Of a stretch of 18,292 nucleotides of DNA, positions 6,204-13,493 are shown one piece after another; positions within the stretch are counted from its first letter, which is position 1; the number at the start of each line of letters is the position of its first letter. The notes under the pieces were generated by a model, which saw nothing but the letters and a program-made list of their open reading frames with translations, ran no database searches and was not told where the DNA came from. Made by a program: the position numbers and the translations under genes. Source of the stretch: an uncultured Ruminococcus sp. (lineage in GTDB: Bacteria > Bacillota > Clostridia > Oscillospirales > Acutalibacteraceae); NCBI GenBank assembly GCA_902773065.1, contig CACYDD010000150.1, positions 1 to 18,292 of the forward strand, in the 5' to 3' direction.

Positions 6204-6818
6204 ATGTTAAAGACGGAAAAAGTGGAAGTAATGAATCTGCATAATGCCATGAGGGGCGCAAGAAATCCGATGAACAGCTGGGCAAGGTCGGACAGCTATT
6301 TTGACGAAAACGGTCAGTATGTTCTTGGGGAAAATGATCTGTCTCTTGCGGTGCGCCTGAGAAAAGCAGGCAGTGATCACAGGAAATTCCTGCGGCAGGT
6401 ATTTGTGACAGTGGATATTACCGCCCCGATGTATTGGTGGAAGGAATTTGATACTTATAAAGTAGGAACAGTTGCCAATTCAACAAGCACTATGCATAAA
6501 ATCACCTCTGTGCCGTTTGAACTGAACCATTTCAGCTGTGACAAAATGGATGAGGAAACAATAAAGCATATGCAGGCGGTCGTGGATTATCTGGAAGAAC
6601 TCAGACTGAAATATCTTGAAACAAAAGACAAGCAGATCTGGTACGATATTATCCAGTTTCTCCCTTCAAGCTATAATCAGATGCGAACCTGTACGATGAA
6701 TTACGAAAATCTGATCGGAATTTATGCTGCACGTAAAAATCACAAGCTGGACGAATGGCACATGTTCTGCCGCTTTGTGGAGGAACTGCCCTATGCAAAA
6801 GAGCTGATTACATTATAA
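6204..6818 (+). CDS. Degenerate ThyX-fold protein of unknown function
   Basis: The 204-residue protein resembles flavin-dependent thymidylate synthase (ThyX) along its length. VTVDITAP corresponds to the strand before the ThyX motif. FLPSSYNQMRTCTMN aligns without gaps to the ThyX LP...T.N segment, followed by the arginine-containing helix (IGIYAAR) and a DEWHMF helix matching AQWEI. However, the signature RHRxxSxNxxSxR is replaced by FDTYKVGTVANSTSTMH, losing the arginines and histidine that bind FAD/dUMP. Thymidylate synthesis is therefore doubtful. ATG 6204 is chosen because AAGGTGA is eight bases upstream; a TTG at 6180 is possible. It is last in the tatD operon, before a strong terminator. 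Similarity was judged by eye. Confidence 0.65.
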   Translation: MLKTEKVEVMNLHNAMRGARNPMNSWARSDSYFDENGQYVLGENDLSLAVRLRKAGSDHRKFLRQVFVTVDITAPMYWWKEFDTYKVGTVANSTSTMHKITSVPFELNHFSCDKMDEETIKHMQAVVDYLEELRLKYLETKDKQIWYDIIQFLPSSYNQMRTCTMNYENLIGIYAARKNHKLDEWHMFCRFVEELPYAKELITL

Positions 6819-6838
6819 TGTAATAGTCACATAATACA

Positions 6839-6867
6839 GAAACGGCAAATCGCCGTTTCTTTTTTTG
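6839..6867 (+). terminator. Terminator of the tatD operon
   Basis: GAAACGGC and GCCGTTTC pair over eight bases around AAATC and are followed by seven T residues. Confidence 0.92.
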
Positions 6868-6939
6868 CAAAAATATCAAATTTGTAATCGAATCTATACA
6901 CAGGGAGGTGATTTATTTTTATACAAACAGGAATTATCA

Positions 6940-7135
6940 ATGGATCAAAAAAATACACTGAGTAGAAAAAATGTAGATTTTATCGAATTTTGCTTTGCTT
7001 TTTTCCTTGGGAGCGGCAGCCTATGATATTATTGATCCGGATTTTTGGATTGTAATGTTTTTAACATTTTTAAAATATATGAAAGATTTGTTTTTATTTT
7101 TTAATTGTTTTAATAAAGTTCTGAAAACCGCATGA
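6940..7135 (+). pseudogene. Probable frameshifted small membrane protein
   Basis: ATG 6940, after AGGAA, reads MDQKNTLSRKNVDFIEF followed by CFAFFLG, then goes out of frame and stops at 7026. If one G of the GGG at 7009-7011 is removed, the frame continues LGAAAYDIIDPDFW and then a hydrophobic stretch to TGA 7133-7135, giving about 64 residues with one or two membrane segments. Either the gene is broken, or there is a sequence error, or both halves are chance. A strong GGGAGGTGA at 6903-6911 has no start codon at the right distance. Confidence 0.35.
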
Positions 7136-7194
7136 ATACTGGATTTTTGATATAAAATTGTTTTACGGACAGAAAAAAATATCCGTAACAAACA

Positions 7195-7212
7195 TATTAC
7201 AGCATTGTAATA
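7195..7212. promoter_or_regulatory. Palindrome TATTACA-N4-TGTAATA
   Basis: A perfect 7-bp inverted repeat with a four-base centre sits in the long gap before the wall-protein gene, about 130 bases before its promoter. It could be a regulator site; no partner is known. Confidence 0.3.
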
Positions 7213-7293
7213 GGTTGTTTTCTCCGATTTGCACAGAAATTTCAAATTAATAATTCTTTAAAAGAAAGTAGTGGCGTGAAATTAGCCGAAGAA

Positions 7294-7368
7294 CGTCAAA
7301 ACATCCGTCAAAATATACAATTTTCAACAGCTTCTTTGTTTGACAATAACGGTTTTCAGGCTTATAAT
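7294..7368 (+). promoter_or_regulatory. Promoter of the 3D-domain gene with upstream direct repeat
   Basis: TTGACA (7340-7345) and TATAAT (7363-7368) are perfect with a 17-base spacer. Upstream, CGTCAAAA occurs at 7294-7301 and again at 7306-7313 (period 12), ending 26 bases before the -35 box. The direct repeat has the layout of a response-regulator site, but it does not match the WalR box. Confidence 0.75.
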
Positions 7369-7436
7369 ATCAACAATACAAATTCAAGCCCTGTCTGCAA
7401 GTGTGGTCAGGAGGCAAATTTTCAAGGAGATCAAGT

Positions 7437-8582
7437 ATGAGCAACCATAAGCAGAAGAAACACCAGAAGCTGAAAAAAGCAGTATCCTTTGTAGTAATGG
7501 GTACAGTTTGTCTGACAGCGGCAGTATCTGTTGCAGCGATGACTCAGACAGTTCAGGTTACAGACGGTGACACAAAAGTTACAGACACTGCACCTAAGAC
7601 CGGCGTGATTGAAATTGATACAGCGCAGGCAGAAATCGGAAAGAATACAGTGGGACAGCCGGTACTGAAAGCTTTTAATGTTGACAGTGAAGAAAGCAAC
7701 ATTGATATGACAGTAAAGGAAAATGAGTCCGTTGCTCTTGCGAGCAATCAGAACGCAGAAAAAGAAAATACCATCGAGGAGTGGTGTACAGTTACCATTG
7801 ACCTCAGAGGTAAAAAAATCACGAAAGATGTTCCGGCAGGAACAGTAGGCGATGCGCTGGCATATCTGAATATCAAGCTGACAAAAAAAGACAGCATTAA
7901 GCCGGCAAAAAAGACAGAAGTAAAAGACGGCATTGAAATTAAGATCACTGAGAAGAAAGTCGTTGAAGAAACAGAAACAAAAACTGTTAAATATAAGACG
8001 GTCACCAAGAAAACTTCTACTCTTGAAAAAGATGAGACACAGGTTGAGACCGAAGGCGAGAACGGTGAGAAAGAAGTTGTTGTTGAAAAGACCTATATCA
8101 ACGGCAAACTGGATTCCAAAAAGGAAGTCAGCAGTGAAGTAACAGTTGAACCTGTTGATAAGGTGGTTCTCAAAGGTACAGCAGATGCTTCCGAAAGAAT
8201 ATTCAAGGAAACAAATGACGGCGATAACATCGTTACAAACGAAGAAGATAATACATTTACAGATGCTGACGGTGATGTTGTATCCTACAGCAAGATCATC
8301 ACAGGCTCAGGTACAGCATATACAGCCGATGCAGGTGCACTTACATCTACAGGACGTGTTGCAGATTACGGTATCGTAGCTGTTAACCCGAATATCATTC
8401 CTTATGGTTCAAAGCTTTATATCAAAGCAACTGACGGCTCTGTTGTATACGGCTATGCGATTGCCGGTGACACAGGCGGAGCACTGATGGATGGTTCTGC
8501 AATCGTAGACCTTTTCTATCCCACACTTGATGAATGTATCCAGTTTGGCAGACGTGATGTTACAATCTATGTTGTTGAATAA
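7437..8582 (+). CDS. Cell-wall protein with DUF348, G5 and 3D domains
   Basis: The 381-residue product is exported. Basic residues (KKHQKLKK) precede a hydrophobic segment at about residues 15-38, a signal peptide or membrane anchor. A DUF348-like ubiquitin-fold segment (VTIDLRGKKITKDVPAGTVG, near 118-160) follows, then a G5-like region (about 170-250, rich in Thr, Lys and Glu). Last is a C-terminal 3D domain (from SGSGTAYTADAGALTSTGR to VDLFYP), named for three conserved aspartates and related to lytic transglycosylase MltA. This is the architecture of YabE/RpfB-like peptidoglycan-active proteins, probably acting in wall turnover. ATG 7437 is six bases after AAGGAGA; a GTG at 7401 is less likely. 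It is monocistronic with its own promoter and terminator. Confidence 0.9.
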   Translation: MSNHKQKKHQKLKKAVSFVVMGTVCLTAAVSVAAMTQTVQVTDGDTKVTDTAPKTGVIEIDTAQAEIGKNTVGQPVLKAFNVDSEESNIDMTVKENESVALASNQNAEKENTIEEWCTVTIDLRGKKITKDVPAGTVGDALAYLNIKLTKKDSIKPAKKTEVKDGIEIKITEKKVVEETETKTVKYKTVTKKTSTLEKDETQVETEGENGEKEVVVEKTYINGKLDSKKEVSSEVTVEPVDKVVLKGTADASERIFKETNDGDNIVTNEEDNTFTDADGDVVSYSKIITGSGTAYTADAGALTSTGRVADYGIVAVNPNIIPYGSKLYIKATDGSVVYGYAIAGDTGGALMDGSAIVDLFYPTLDECIQFGRRDVTIYVVE

Positions 8583-8600
8583 TAGAATACCCCCTTTGGT

Positions 8601-8637
8601 ATCGGGAAAAGCAAATGCTTTTCCCGATGTTTTTTTA
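8601..8637 (+). terminator. Terminator of the 3D-domain gene
   Basis: ATCGGGAAAAGC and GCTTTTCCCGAT form a perfect 12-bp stem around AAAT, followed by GTTTTTTT. Confidence 0.93.
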
Positions 8638-8640
8638 TTG

Positions 8641-8669
8641 TTGATTTTATCTATATTTTGGGATATAAT
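8641..8669 (+). promoter_or_regulatory. Promoter of lepA
   Basis: TTGATT (8641-8646) and TATAAT (8664-8669) have a 17-base spacer, placed just after the upstream terminator and 42 bases before the lepA start. Confidence 0.75.
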
Positions 8670-8711
8670 ATACTTGTATTGTTATATAGTTTTGATTCAG
8701 TAGGTGAAAAA

Positions 8712-10523
8712 ATGGCTTTTGAAAGAGATAAAATCAGAAATTTTAGTATTATAGCGCATATCGACCACGGCAAATCTACACTTGCCGACAGAATACTGGA
8801 GCAGACACAAAGTGTTGCCATCCGTGATATGCAGAACCAACTCCTTGATGACATGGATCTGGAAAGAGAAAGAGGCATTACCATCAAGGCACATGCGGTA
8901 ACGCTTCTGTATAAGGCGGACGACGGTGAGGAATATATCTTCAATCTGATCGATACCCCCGGTCATGTTGACTTTAATTATGAGGTATCAAGGTCGCTTG
9001 CCGCCTGTGAGGGTGCAGTGCTGGTTGTGGACAGCTCTCAGGGCATTGAAGCACAGACACTGGCAAATACATATCTTGCCCTTGATGCAGGGCTTGAGAT
9101 CGTTCCTGTGATCAATAAGATCGATCTGCCGAGTGCTGACCCGGAAAGGGTCAAAAAGGAAGTCGAGGATGTGATAGGACTTCCTGCCGATGATGCACCG
9201 TGTATTTCAGCAAAGATGGGGATCAATATCCATGATGTAATGGAGCAGATCGTAAAGCTTGTTCCGCCGCCCGAAGGCGACAGCGACAAACCATTGCAGG
9301 CACTGATTTTCGATTCCTATTATGACAGCTACAAGGGCGTTATAATCTATGTGCGTGTCAAGGAAGGTCAACTTCATACAGGTGATATGATACGTCTTAT
9401 GGCAACGGGTTCGGAATTTACGGTTGTGGAGCTTGGCTTCATGAGGGCAACAAGCCTTGAACCGACCGATGTGCTTTATGCAGGCGAGGTAGGCTATATT
9501 GCCGCTTCTATCAAAACTGTCAGCGATGCCAGAGTGGGCGATACCGTGACACTGGCAGAAAGCCCTGCGTCTGAACCACTGCCGGGTTATCGTGCCGTTC
9601 AGCCGATGGTGTTCTGCGGTATTTATCCTGCGGACGGTGCGAAATATGGTGATCTGCGTGATGCACTGGAAAAACTGGAGCTGAATGATGCGTCGCTTTC
9701 CTTTGAACCTGAAACTTCCGTTGCACTGGGCTTCGGGTTTCGCTGCGGATTTCTGGGACTGCTGCATATGGAAATTATTCAGGAACGTCTGGAGCGTGAG
9801 TATAATCTTGACCTTATTACAACTGCACCAAGCGTTATTTACCGTATTACCAAAACGGATGGCACGGTTGAAATGATTGACAACCCGACAAATTATCCCG
9901 ATACAGGTCTGATCCAGATGGCAGAAGAGCCGATGACACAGGCGCATATTTATGCACCGAGTGAATATGTGGGAAATATCATGGATTTATGTCAGGACAG
10001 GCGCGGTGTATTCAAGGATATGACCTATATTGATGCCGACCGAGTGGATATCCATTATGAACTTCCGCTTGCAGAAATTATCTATGACTTTTTTGATACG
10101 CTGAAATCACGCACAAGAGGTTATGCTTCCTTTGACTATGAGCTTTCGGGTTATGCGCAGTCTAAACTTGTCAAGCTGGATATTATGCTCAACGGTGAGG
10201 TTGTTGACGCGCTGTCGTTTATTATTCATGCCGACAAAGCCTATCCGAGGGCAAGGAAAATGGCAGAAAAGCTGAAGGAGAAGATTCCGAGACAGCTTTT
10301 TGAAGTACCGATTCAGGCGTGTATCGGCGGCAAGATTATTGCCAGAGAAACCGTAAAGGCAATGCGCAAGGACGTTCTGGCAAAATGCTACGGCGGCGAT
10401 ATTACCCGAAAGAAGAAGCTGCTTGAAAAGCAGAAGGAAGGCAAAAAGCGTATGCGCCAGCTCGGTTCTGTAGAAGTTCCGCAGGAGGCATTCATGGCTG
10501 TCCTGAAACTTGACAGCGAATGA
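8712..10523 (+). CDS. lepA: Elongation factor 4 (LepA), ribosomal GTPase
   Basis: LepA/EF4 is a translational GTPase that acts on the ribosome during initiation and elongation stress. All GTPase motifs are present: AHIDHGKST (residues 15-23), RGITIK, DTPGHVD and NKID. The family-specific C-terminal domain is intact (CYGGDITRKKKLLEKQKEGK...VPQEAFMAVL). At 603 residues it has the standard length. The start is ATG 8712 (MAFERDKIRNF), seven bases after AGGTGA; an in-frame upstream start at 8658 would run across the -10 box and is rejected. The gene stands after its own promoter; the restriction-modification pair begins 37 bases downstream. Confidence 0.98.
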   Translation: MAFERDKIRNFSIIAHIDHGKSTLADRILEQTQSVAIRDMQNQLLDDMDLERERGITIKAHAVTLLYKADDGEEYIFNLIDTPGHVDFNYEVSRSLAACEGAVLVVDSSQGIEAQTLANTYLALDAGLEIVPVINKIDLPSADPERVKKEVEDVIGLPADDAPCISAKMGINIHDVMEQIVKLVPPPEGDSDKPLQALIFDSYYDSYKGVIIYVRVKEGQLHTGDMIRLMATGSEFTVVELGFMRATSLEPTDVLYAGEVGYIAASIKTVSDARVGDTVTLAESPASEPLPGYRAVQPMVFCGIYPADGAKYGDLRDALEKLELNDASLSFEPETSVALGFGFRCGFLGLLHMEIIQERLEREYNLDLITTAPSVIYRITKTDGTVEMIDNPTNYPDTGLIQMAEEPMTQAHIYAPSEYVGNIMDLCQDRRGVFKDMTYIDADRVDIHYELPLAEIIYDFFDTLKSRTRGYASFDYELSGYAQSKLVKLDIMLNGEVVDALSFIIHADKAYPRARKMAEKLKEKIPRQLFEVPIQACIGGKIIARETVKAMRKDVLAKCYGGDITRKKKLLEKQKEGKKRMRQLGSVEVPQEAFMAVLKLDSE

Positions 10524-10542
10524 ATCTATATAATGAAGTTAT

Positions 10543-10562
10543 ATTTAAGGAGTTACTTAAAT
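10543..10562 (+). promoter_or_regulatory. Inverted repeat enclosing the methylase ribosome site
   Basis: ATTTAAG (10543-10549) and CTTAAAT (10556-10562) are perfect inverted repeats around GAGTTA. The AAGGAG ribosome site lies in the first arm and loop, and the second arm enters the ATG. It could be an RNA hairpin limiting translation or a DNA site for autoregulation by the methylase. Confidence 0.4.
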
Positions 10563-11556
10563 GTCTGAAACGATAAAATTTATTGATTTGTTTTGTGGTG
10601 TTGGTGGTATTCGATTGGGAATGGAATCACAGGGCTTTCAATGTGTGTTTTCGTGTGATATCAATACGGAATGTCGAAAAACCTATTATACTAATTTTCA
10701 CGATATGCCGGAAGGGGATATCGTGAAAGTAGATGAAAAATCAATTCCCAAACATGAAATTCTTTGTGCGGGATTTCCATGTCAACCCTTTAGCATATCG
10801 GGAAAACAAAAGGGATTTCAAGATACCAGAGGAACTTTGTTTTTTGAAATATGCCGAATTATAGCTGAAAAAAAGCCAAAAATTGTTTTTCTGGAAAATG
10901 TTAAACATTTAATACACCATGACCATGGTAATACGTTAAAAACTATTCTTGATAATCTAACAAATTTAGGTTATTCTGTATCATGGAAGGTTTTAAATGC
11001 CTCTGATTTTGGAGTACCGCAAAATCGTGAAAGAATTATTATCATAGGTTCTTTGACAAATTTCTTTGATTTTAGCAAAATAAAAAAACAAAAACGGAAA
11101 AGGTTGACAGATTATTTAGATCAGACCGGTAATTTTGAATATCTTTCTCCAGATGAATATACGCTAATTGATGAACCGAAACAACAACCAATTTCTGGAT
11201 TGATTTTTGCAGGATACAGAAATAAATCTATCAGAAAAGTTGGGGTACGTCCTGGAACGGAACATCTTTCAAGAGTACATAAACAACCTAACAGAATTTA
11301 TTCGGTGAAAGGGATACATCCAACATTGCCCTCACAAGAAACATCAGGCAGATTTTTTGTTTTGACGGAAGACAACAGAGTAAGAAAATTAACTCTTTCA
11401 GAATGTTGGAGAATTATGGGGTTTCCGGAGTCGTATCAAAAAGTCAGTTCTGTTTGCGAACAATATAAGCAGTTGGGTAATTCTGTGTGTGTACCTATGA
11501 TAGCTGCTGTTGCTAAAGAAATATACAGTCAGTTTTGGGAGGAAGGTGTGAGTTAA
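10561..11556 (+). CDS. DNA (cytosine-5) methyltransferase of a type II RM system
   Basis: The 331-residue enzyme methylates C5 of cytosine in a specific site using S-adenosylmethionine and protects host DNA. Conserved motifs occur in order: I FIDLFCGVGGIRLG (residues 7-20), IV GFPCQPFS with catalytic Cys74, VI ENV (Glu112), VIII QNRERI (from Gln154), a target-recognition stretch around 175-265, and IX/X ending QLGNSV (Gly306-Asn307-Ser308). The stop codon shares one base with the start of the endonuclease gene (TAATG). Base composition is clearly more AT-rich than lepA, indicating acquisition. By association with a SacI-family enzyme the target may be GAGCTC; that is inference. Confidence 0.95.
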   Translation: MSETIKFIDLFCGVGGIRLGMESQGFQCVFSCDINTECRKTYYTNFHDMPEGDIVKVDEKSIPKHEILCAGFPCQPFSISGKQKGFQDTRGTLFFEICRIIAEKKPKIVFLENVKHLIHHDHGNTLKTILDNLTNLGYSVSWKVLNASDFGVPQNRERIIIIGSLTNFFDFSKIKKQKRKRLTDYLDQTGNFEYLSPDEYTLIDEPKQQPISGLIFAGYRNKSIRKVGVRPGTEHLSRVHKQPNRIYSVKGIHPTLPSQETSGRFFVLTEDNRVRKLTLSECWRIMGFPESYQKVSSVCEQYKQLGNSVCVPMIAAVAKEIYSQFWEEGVS

Positions 11557-12662
11557 TGAATCATTCAGAAACTGTATATGATATTTATCAAAAAGCTTTG
11601 GAAAAAACTTCAGTGAATGATTACACAACATCACTGAGCAGCGATTTAAAGCAGTATATAGAACAAATTGTTGACCGTTCAGAATCCAACAAGGGGTTAG
11701 TAGCAGTAATAACCACTTTGCTTGTACATAAAATAATTGAACCATATCAGGATATCAGATTTCATCAGGCACAACTTCCAAACGGATTTGCCGGAAGAGG
11801 GATTGATCAGAATTATATTACACCCTTTATGAAAACAGTACAGTTCCCTTATATGTCAGAATCAGGATGGCTTACCAGATCTTTGGAACAGCCACATCCA
11901 TATGATTTGAATTATCCCGGGAAAATCAAGCCTGTTTTTGTTAAAACAGCATTTTTGGATATTATAGATCAGGTTCAGAATCATCATGTGAATCCTGAAA
12001 CTGTATTGATTTATTTCTTTGAACTGCTCATCAAACAAAGAGACAGTATGAACATAGAAATGGCAAAACCTCACAGTTTGTCAATTTCACAAATTGTAAA
12101 ATTATTAGAAAAGCATTTTACCTATAAATATTCGTGTTCAGGGGCTTCAAGACTCCCTGTTCTTGCGATTTATGCAGCTTATCAGTGCATGGTAAAACAG
12201 TTGACCAGATATAAAAATAAGCAGCTGTGTTCTCTCGAATCCCATAATTCTGCTGATGCACAATCCGGGAGAATCGGTGATATTGATGTTAATAATGAAA
12301 ATGGAACGGCTTATGAAGGTGTGGAAATAAAGCACGAAATACAAATCACAGCTCAGTTAGTTGCAGATGCTTATGAAAAGTTTAAAGTATATCATACTGA
12401 CAGATATTATTTATTAACGACAGCCAATATGGATTATGCAGATTGGGAGGCGATAGATTATGAAATTAATCGAATTGCTCATATACATGGATGTCAGGTT
12501 ATAGTGAATGATGTATATTCATCGCTTAAATACTATCTGAGGATGATATGTGACCCGGCAGAATTTATAGATAATTATGTAGAGCTTTTAAAAACTGATG
12601 AATCGATTAAATTTCAGCATAAAACTGCATGGAACGACATTGTCAGTGAAGGTATATATTAA
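11556..12662 (+). CDS. SacI-family type II restriction endonuclease
   Basis: This 368-residue protein resembles the SacI restriction endonuclease family. The conserved block around residues 69-125 (RFHQAQLPNGFAGRGIDQNY, ITPFMK, SGWLTRSLEQPHPYDLNYPG) is its hallmark as I recall it. A PD-(D/E)xK-type active site is plausible: Asp242/Asp244 in GDIDV, then Glu257-Ile-Lys259 in GVEIKHE. It cuts unmodified DNA at the site protected by the upstream methylase. ATG 11556 is used because AAGGTG precedes it by seven bases; an in-frame upstream GTG/TTG-type start would overlap the ribosome site. No controller (C) gene is present. The family call is from memory of the conserved block and context. Confidence 0.8.
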   Translation: MNHSETVYDIYQKALEKTSVNDYTTSLSSDLKQYIEQIVDRSESNKGLVAVITTLLVHKIIEPYQDIRFHQAQLPNGFAGRGIDQNYITPFMKTVQFPYMSESGWLTRSLEQPHPYDLNYPGKIKPVFVKTAFLDIIDQVQNHHVNPETVLIYFFELLIKQRDSMNIEMAKPHSLSISQIVKLLEKHFTYKYSCSGASRLPVLAIYAAYQCMVKQLTRYKNKQLCSLESHNSADAQSGRIGDIDVNNENGTAYEGVEIKHEIQITAQLVADAYEKFKVYHTDRYYLLTTANMDYADWEAIDYEINRIAHIHGCQVIVNDVYSSLKYYLRMICDPAEFIDNYVELLKTDESIKFQHKTAWNDIVSEGIY

Positions 12663-12675
12663 CAAGACTTGTTAA
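12659..12675. promoter_or_regulatory. Perfect palindrome TTAACAAGACTTGTTAA
   Basis: Eight-base arms surround a single central A. It overlaps the stop codon of the endonuclease gene and ends 13 bases before the DUF3783 start. As DNA it could bind a dimeric regulator; the one-base centre makes a strong RNA hairpin less likely. Confidence 0.35.
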
Positions 12676-12687
12676 TGGGAGAAAAGT

Positions 12688-13053
12688 ATGAAAAAAACAG
12701 TATTGCTATATAATTTTGATGAAACAGAACTTGCAAAGGCAAGAAGGGCATTATTGCCGCTAAAATTCGCTGTGAGAGCAGTAAAAGAAGAAGAGTATCA
12801 TCTTTCTGTCGGATATTTAACGGGGCTTACAGACGAGTGTGAGGAAAAAGAGAACAGTTCTGGAAAATTCGGCAGGCTGGTTGTGATGGGCGGCTTTTTA
12901 AGCCCTGATATTGATAAACTGTTGGCGGCTCTGAGAAAGGCAGGCTTCGGCAGAGATGTGCTGAAAGCTGTCATCACTCCGACAAATGCTTCATGGAGCG
13001 GCAGAGAGCTTTATGAAGAAATTTATAAAGAACATAAACTCATGCAGAAATAA
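12688..13053 (+). CDS. DUF3783 domain protein
   Basis: The 121-residue protein has the DUF3783 pattern in its C-terminal half: VVMGGFLSPDIDKLLAALRK, then KAVITPTNASWSGRELYEE and a final EH. The function of this family is not known. GGGAG about eight bases upstream supports ATG 12688. It lies between the restriction-modification pair and the GIY-YIG gene, four bases before the latter, so it is likely cotranscribed with it. Base composition returns to that of the core genes. Confidence 0.8.
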   Translation: MKKTVLLYNFDETELAKARRALLPLKFAVRAVKEEEYHLSVGYLTGLTDECEEKENSSGKFGRLVVMGGFLSPDIDKLLAALRKAGFGRDVLKAVITPTNASWSGRELYEEIYKEHKLMQK

Positions 13054-13057
13054 CAGT

Positions 13058-13369
13058 ATGACATACTATACCTATATTTTGCGCTGTGCAGACGGAAGTC
13101 TGTATACAGGTATTACCACAGATATTCAGAAGCGAATGGCGGAGCATTTCGGCAAAACAGAAAAATGTGCGAAATATACACGCTCCCATACAGCGGAAAA
13201 GCTGGAAGCCGTCTGGAAAAGCGAGGGGCGTTCTGCGGCTTCAAAGCTTGAATACCGTATCAAACAGCTTACCAGAAAGCAAAAACAGAAACTCATTGAT
13301 GAAAACGATATGACAGCATTAAAAGAAATGATAGTTGATGACTATCAAAGAATCAATTTTGAAATTTAG
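13058..13369 (+). CDS. GIY-YIG domain protein, UPF0213/YhbQ-like
   Basis: The 103-residue protein is a single GIY-YIG nuclease-fold domain. YYTYILRCADGSLYTGITTD holds the two motif halves (Y-T-Y and Y-T-G), followed by the conserved Arg in QKRMAEH and AKYTR. A late Glu in ASKLEYRIKQL fits the metal-binding position. Small stand-alone members such as YhbQ have proposed roles in DNA repair that are poorly defined. ATG 13058 begins four bases after the DUF3783 stop with only a weak ribosome site, so translation is probably coupled. A longer in-frame reading from 12986 would overlap DUF3783 heavily and is rejected. Confidence 0.88.
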   Translation: MTYYTYILRCADGSLYTGITTDIQKRMAEHFGKTEKCAKYTRSHTAEKLEAVWKSEGRSAASKLEYRIKQLTRKQKQKLIDENDMTALKEMIVDDYQRINFEI

Positions 13370-13394
13370 TATAAAGTTTTAGCAGGAAAAATAT

Positions 13395-13475
13395 AAAGTT
13401 TCGCCAGCCTTTTCAAAGGCTGCGGAGTCCAGAGGCAGAGCCTCTGGTCAGGGGTTTGGGGGCGAAGCCACCAAT
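13395..13475. repeat. Dispersed-repeat-like element with nested hairpins
   Basis: This non-coding stretch has hairpin AGCCTT-TTCA-AAGGCT (13406-13421), hairpin CCAGAGGC-AGA-GCCTCTGG (13429-13447), and outer arms TTCGCC (13400-13405) and GGCGAA (13461-13466). Its layout resembles short repeats scattered through genomes of Ruminococcus relatives, as I recall them. It may act as a processing or termination element; there is no T-run after it. Confidence 0.6.
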
Positions 13476-13493
13476 AAGAATCGGAATGAGGAA

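Noticed and set aside
5593..6285. Open frame antisense to the SDR gene
   Set aside because: Antisense shadow of a well-supported SDR gene; no domain is visible.
6903..6911. Strong GGGAGGTGA as a start of a gene
   Set aside because: No ATG, GTG or TTG is at a suitable distance; the next ATG (6940) has its own weaker site.
7163..7188. TTACGGA...TCCGTAA inverted repeat as a terminator
   Set aside because: No T-run lies next to the stem on either strand and there is no gene end beside it.
7021..7245. Minus-strand open frame in the long gap before the 3D-domain gene
   Set aside because: It is Lys/Asn/Ile rich with no ribosome site; the plus-strand frameshifted reading is more protein-like.
9207..9947. 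Long open frame antisense to lepA
   Set aside because: It lies wholly on the opposite strand of an unmistakable gene and shows no motif or ribosome site; its residue mix (Cys, His and Arg rich) is typical of antisense reading.
10510..10534. TTGACA with TATAAT between lepA and the methylase
   Set aside because: The spacer is only 13 bases, too short for a normal promoter, and the TTGACA is inside lepA codons. TATAAT alone could still be used.
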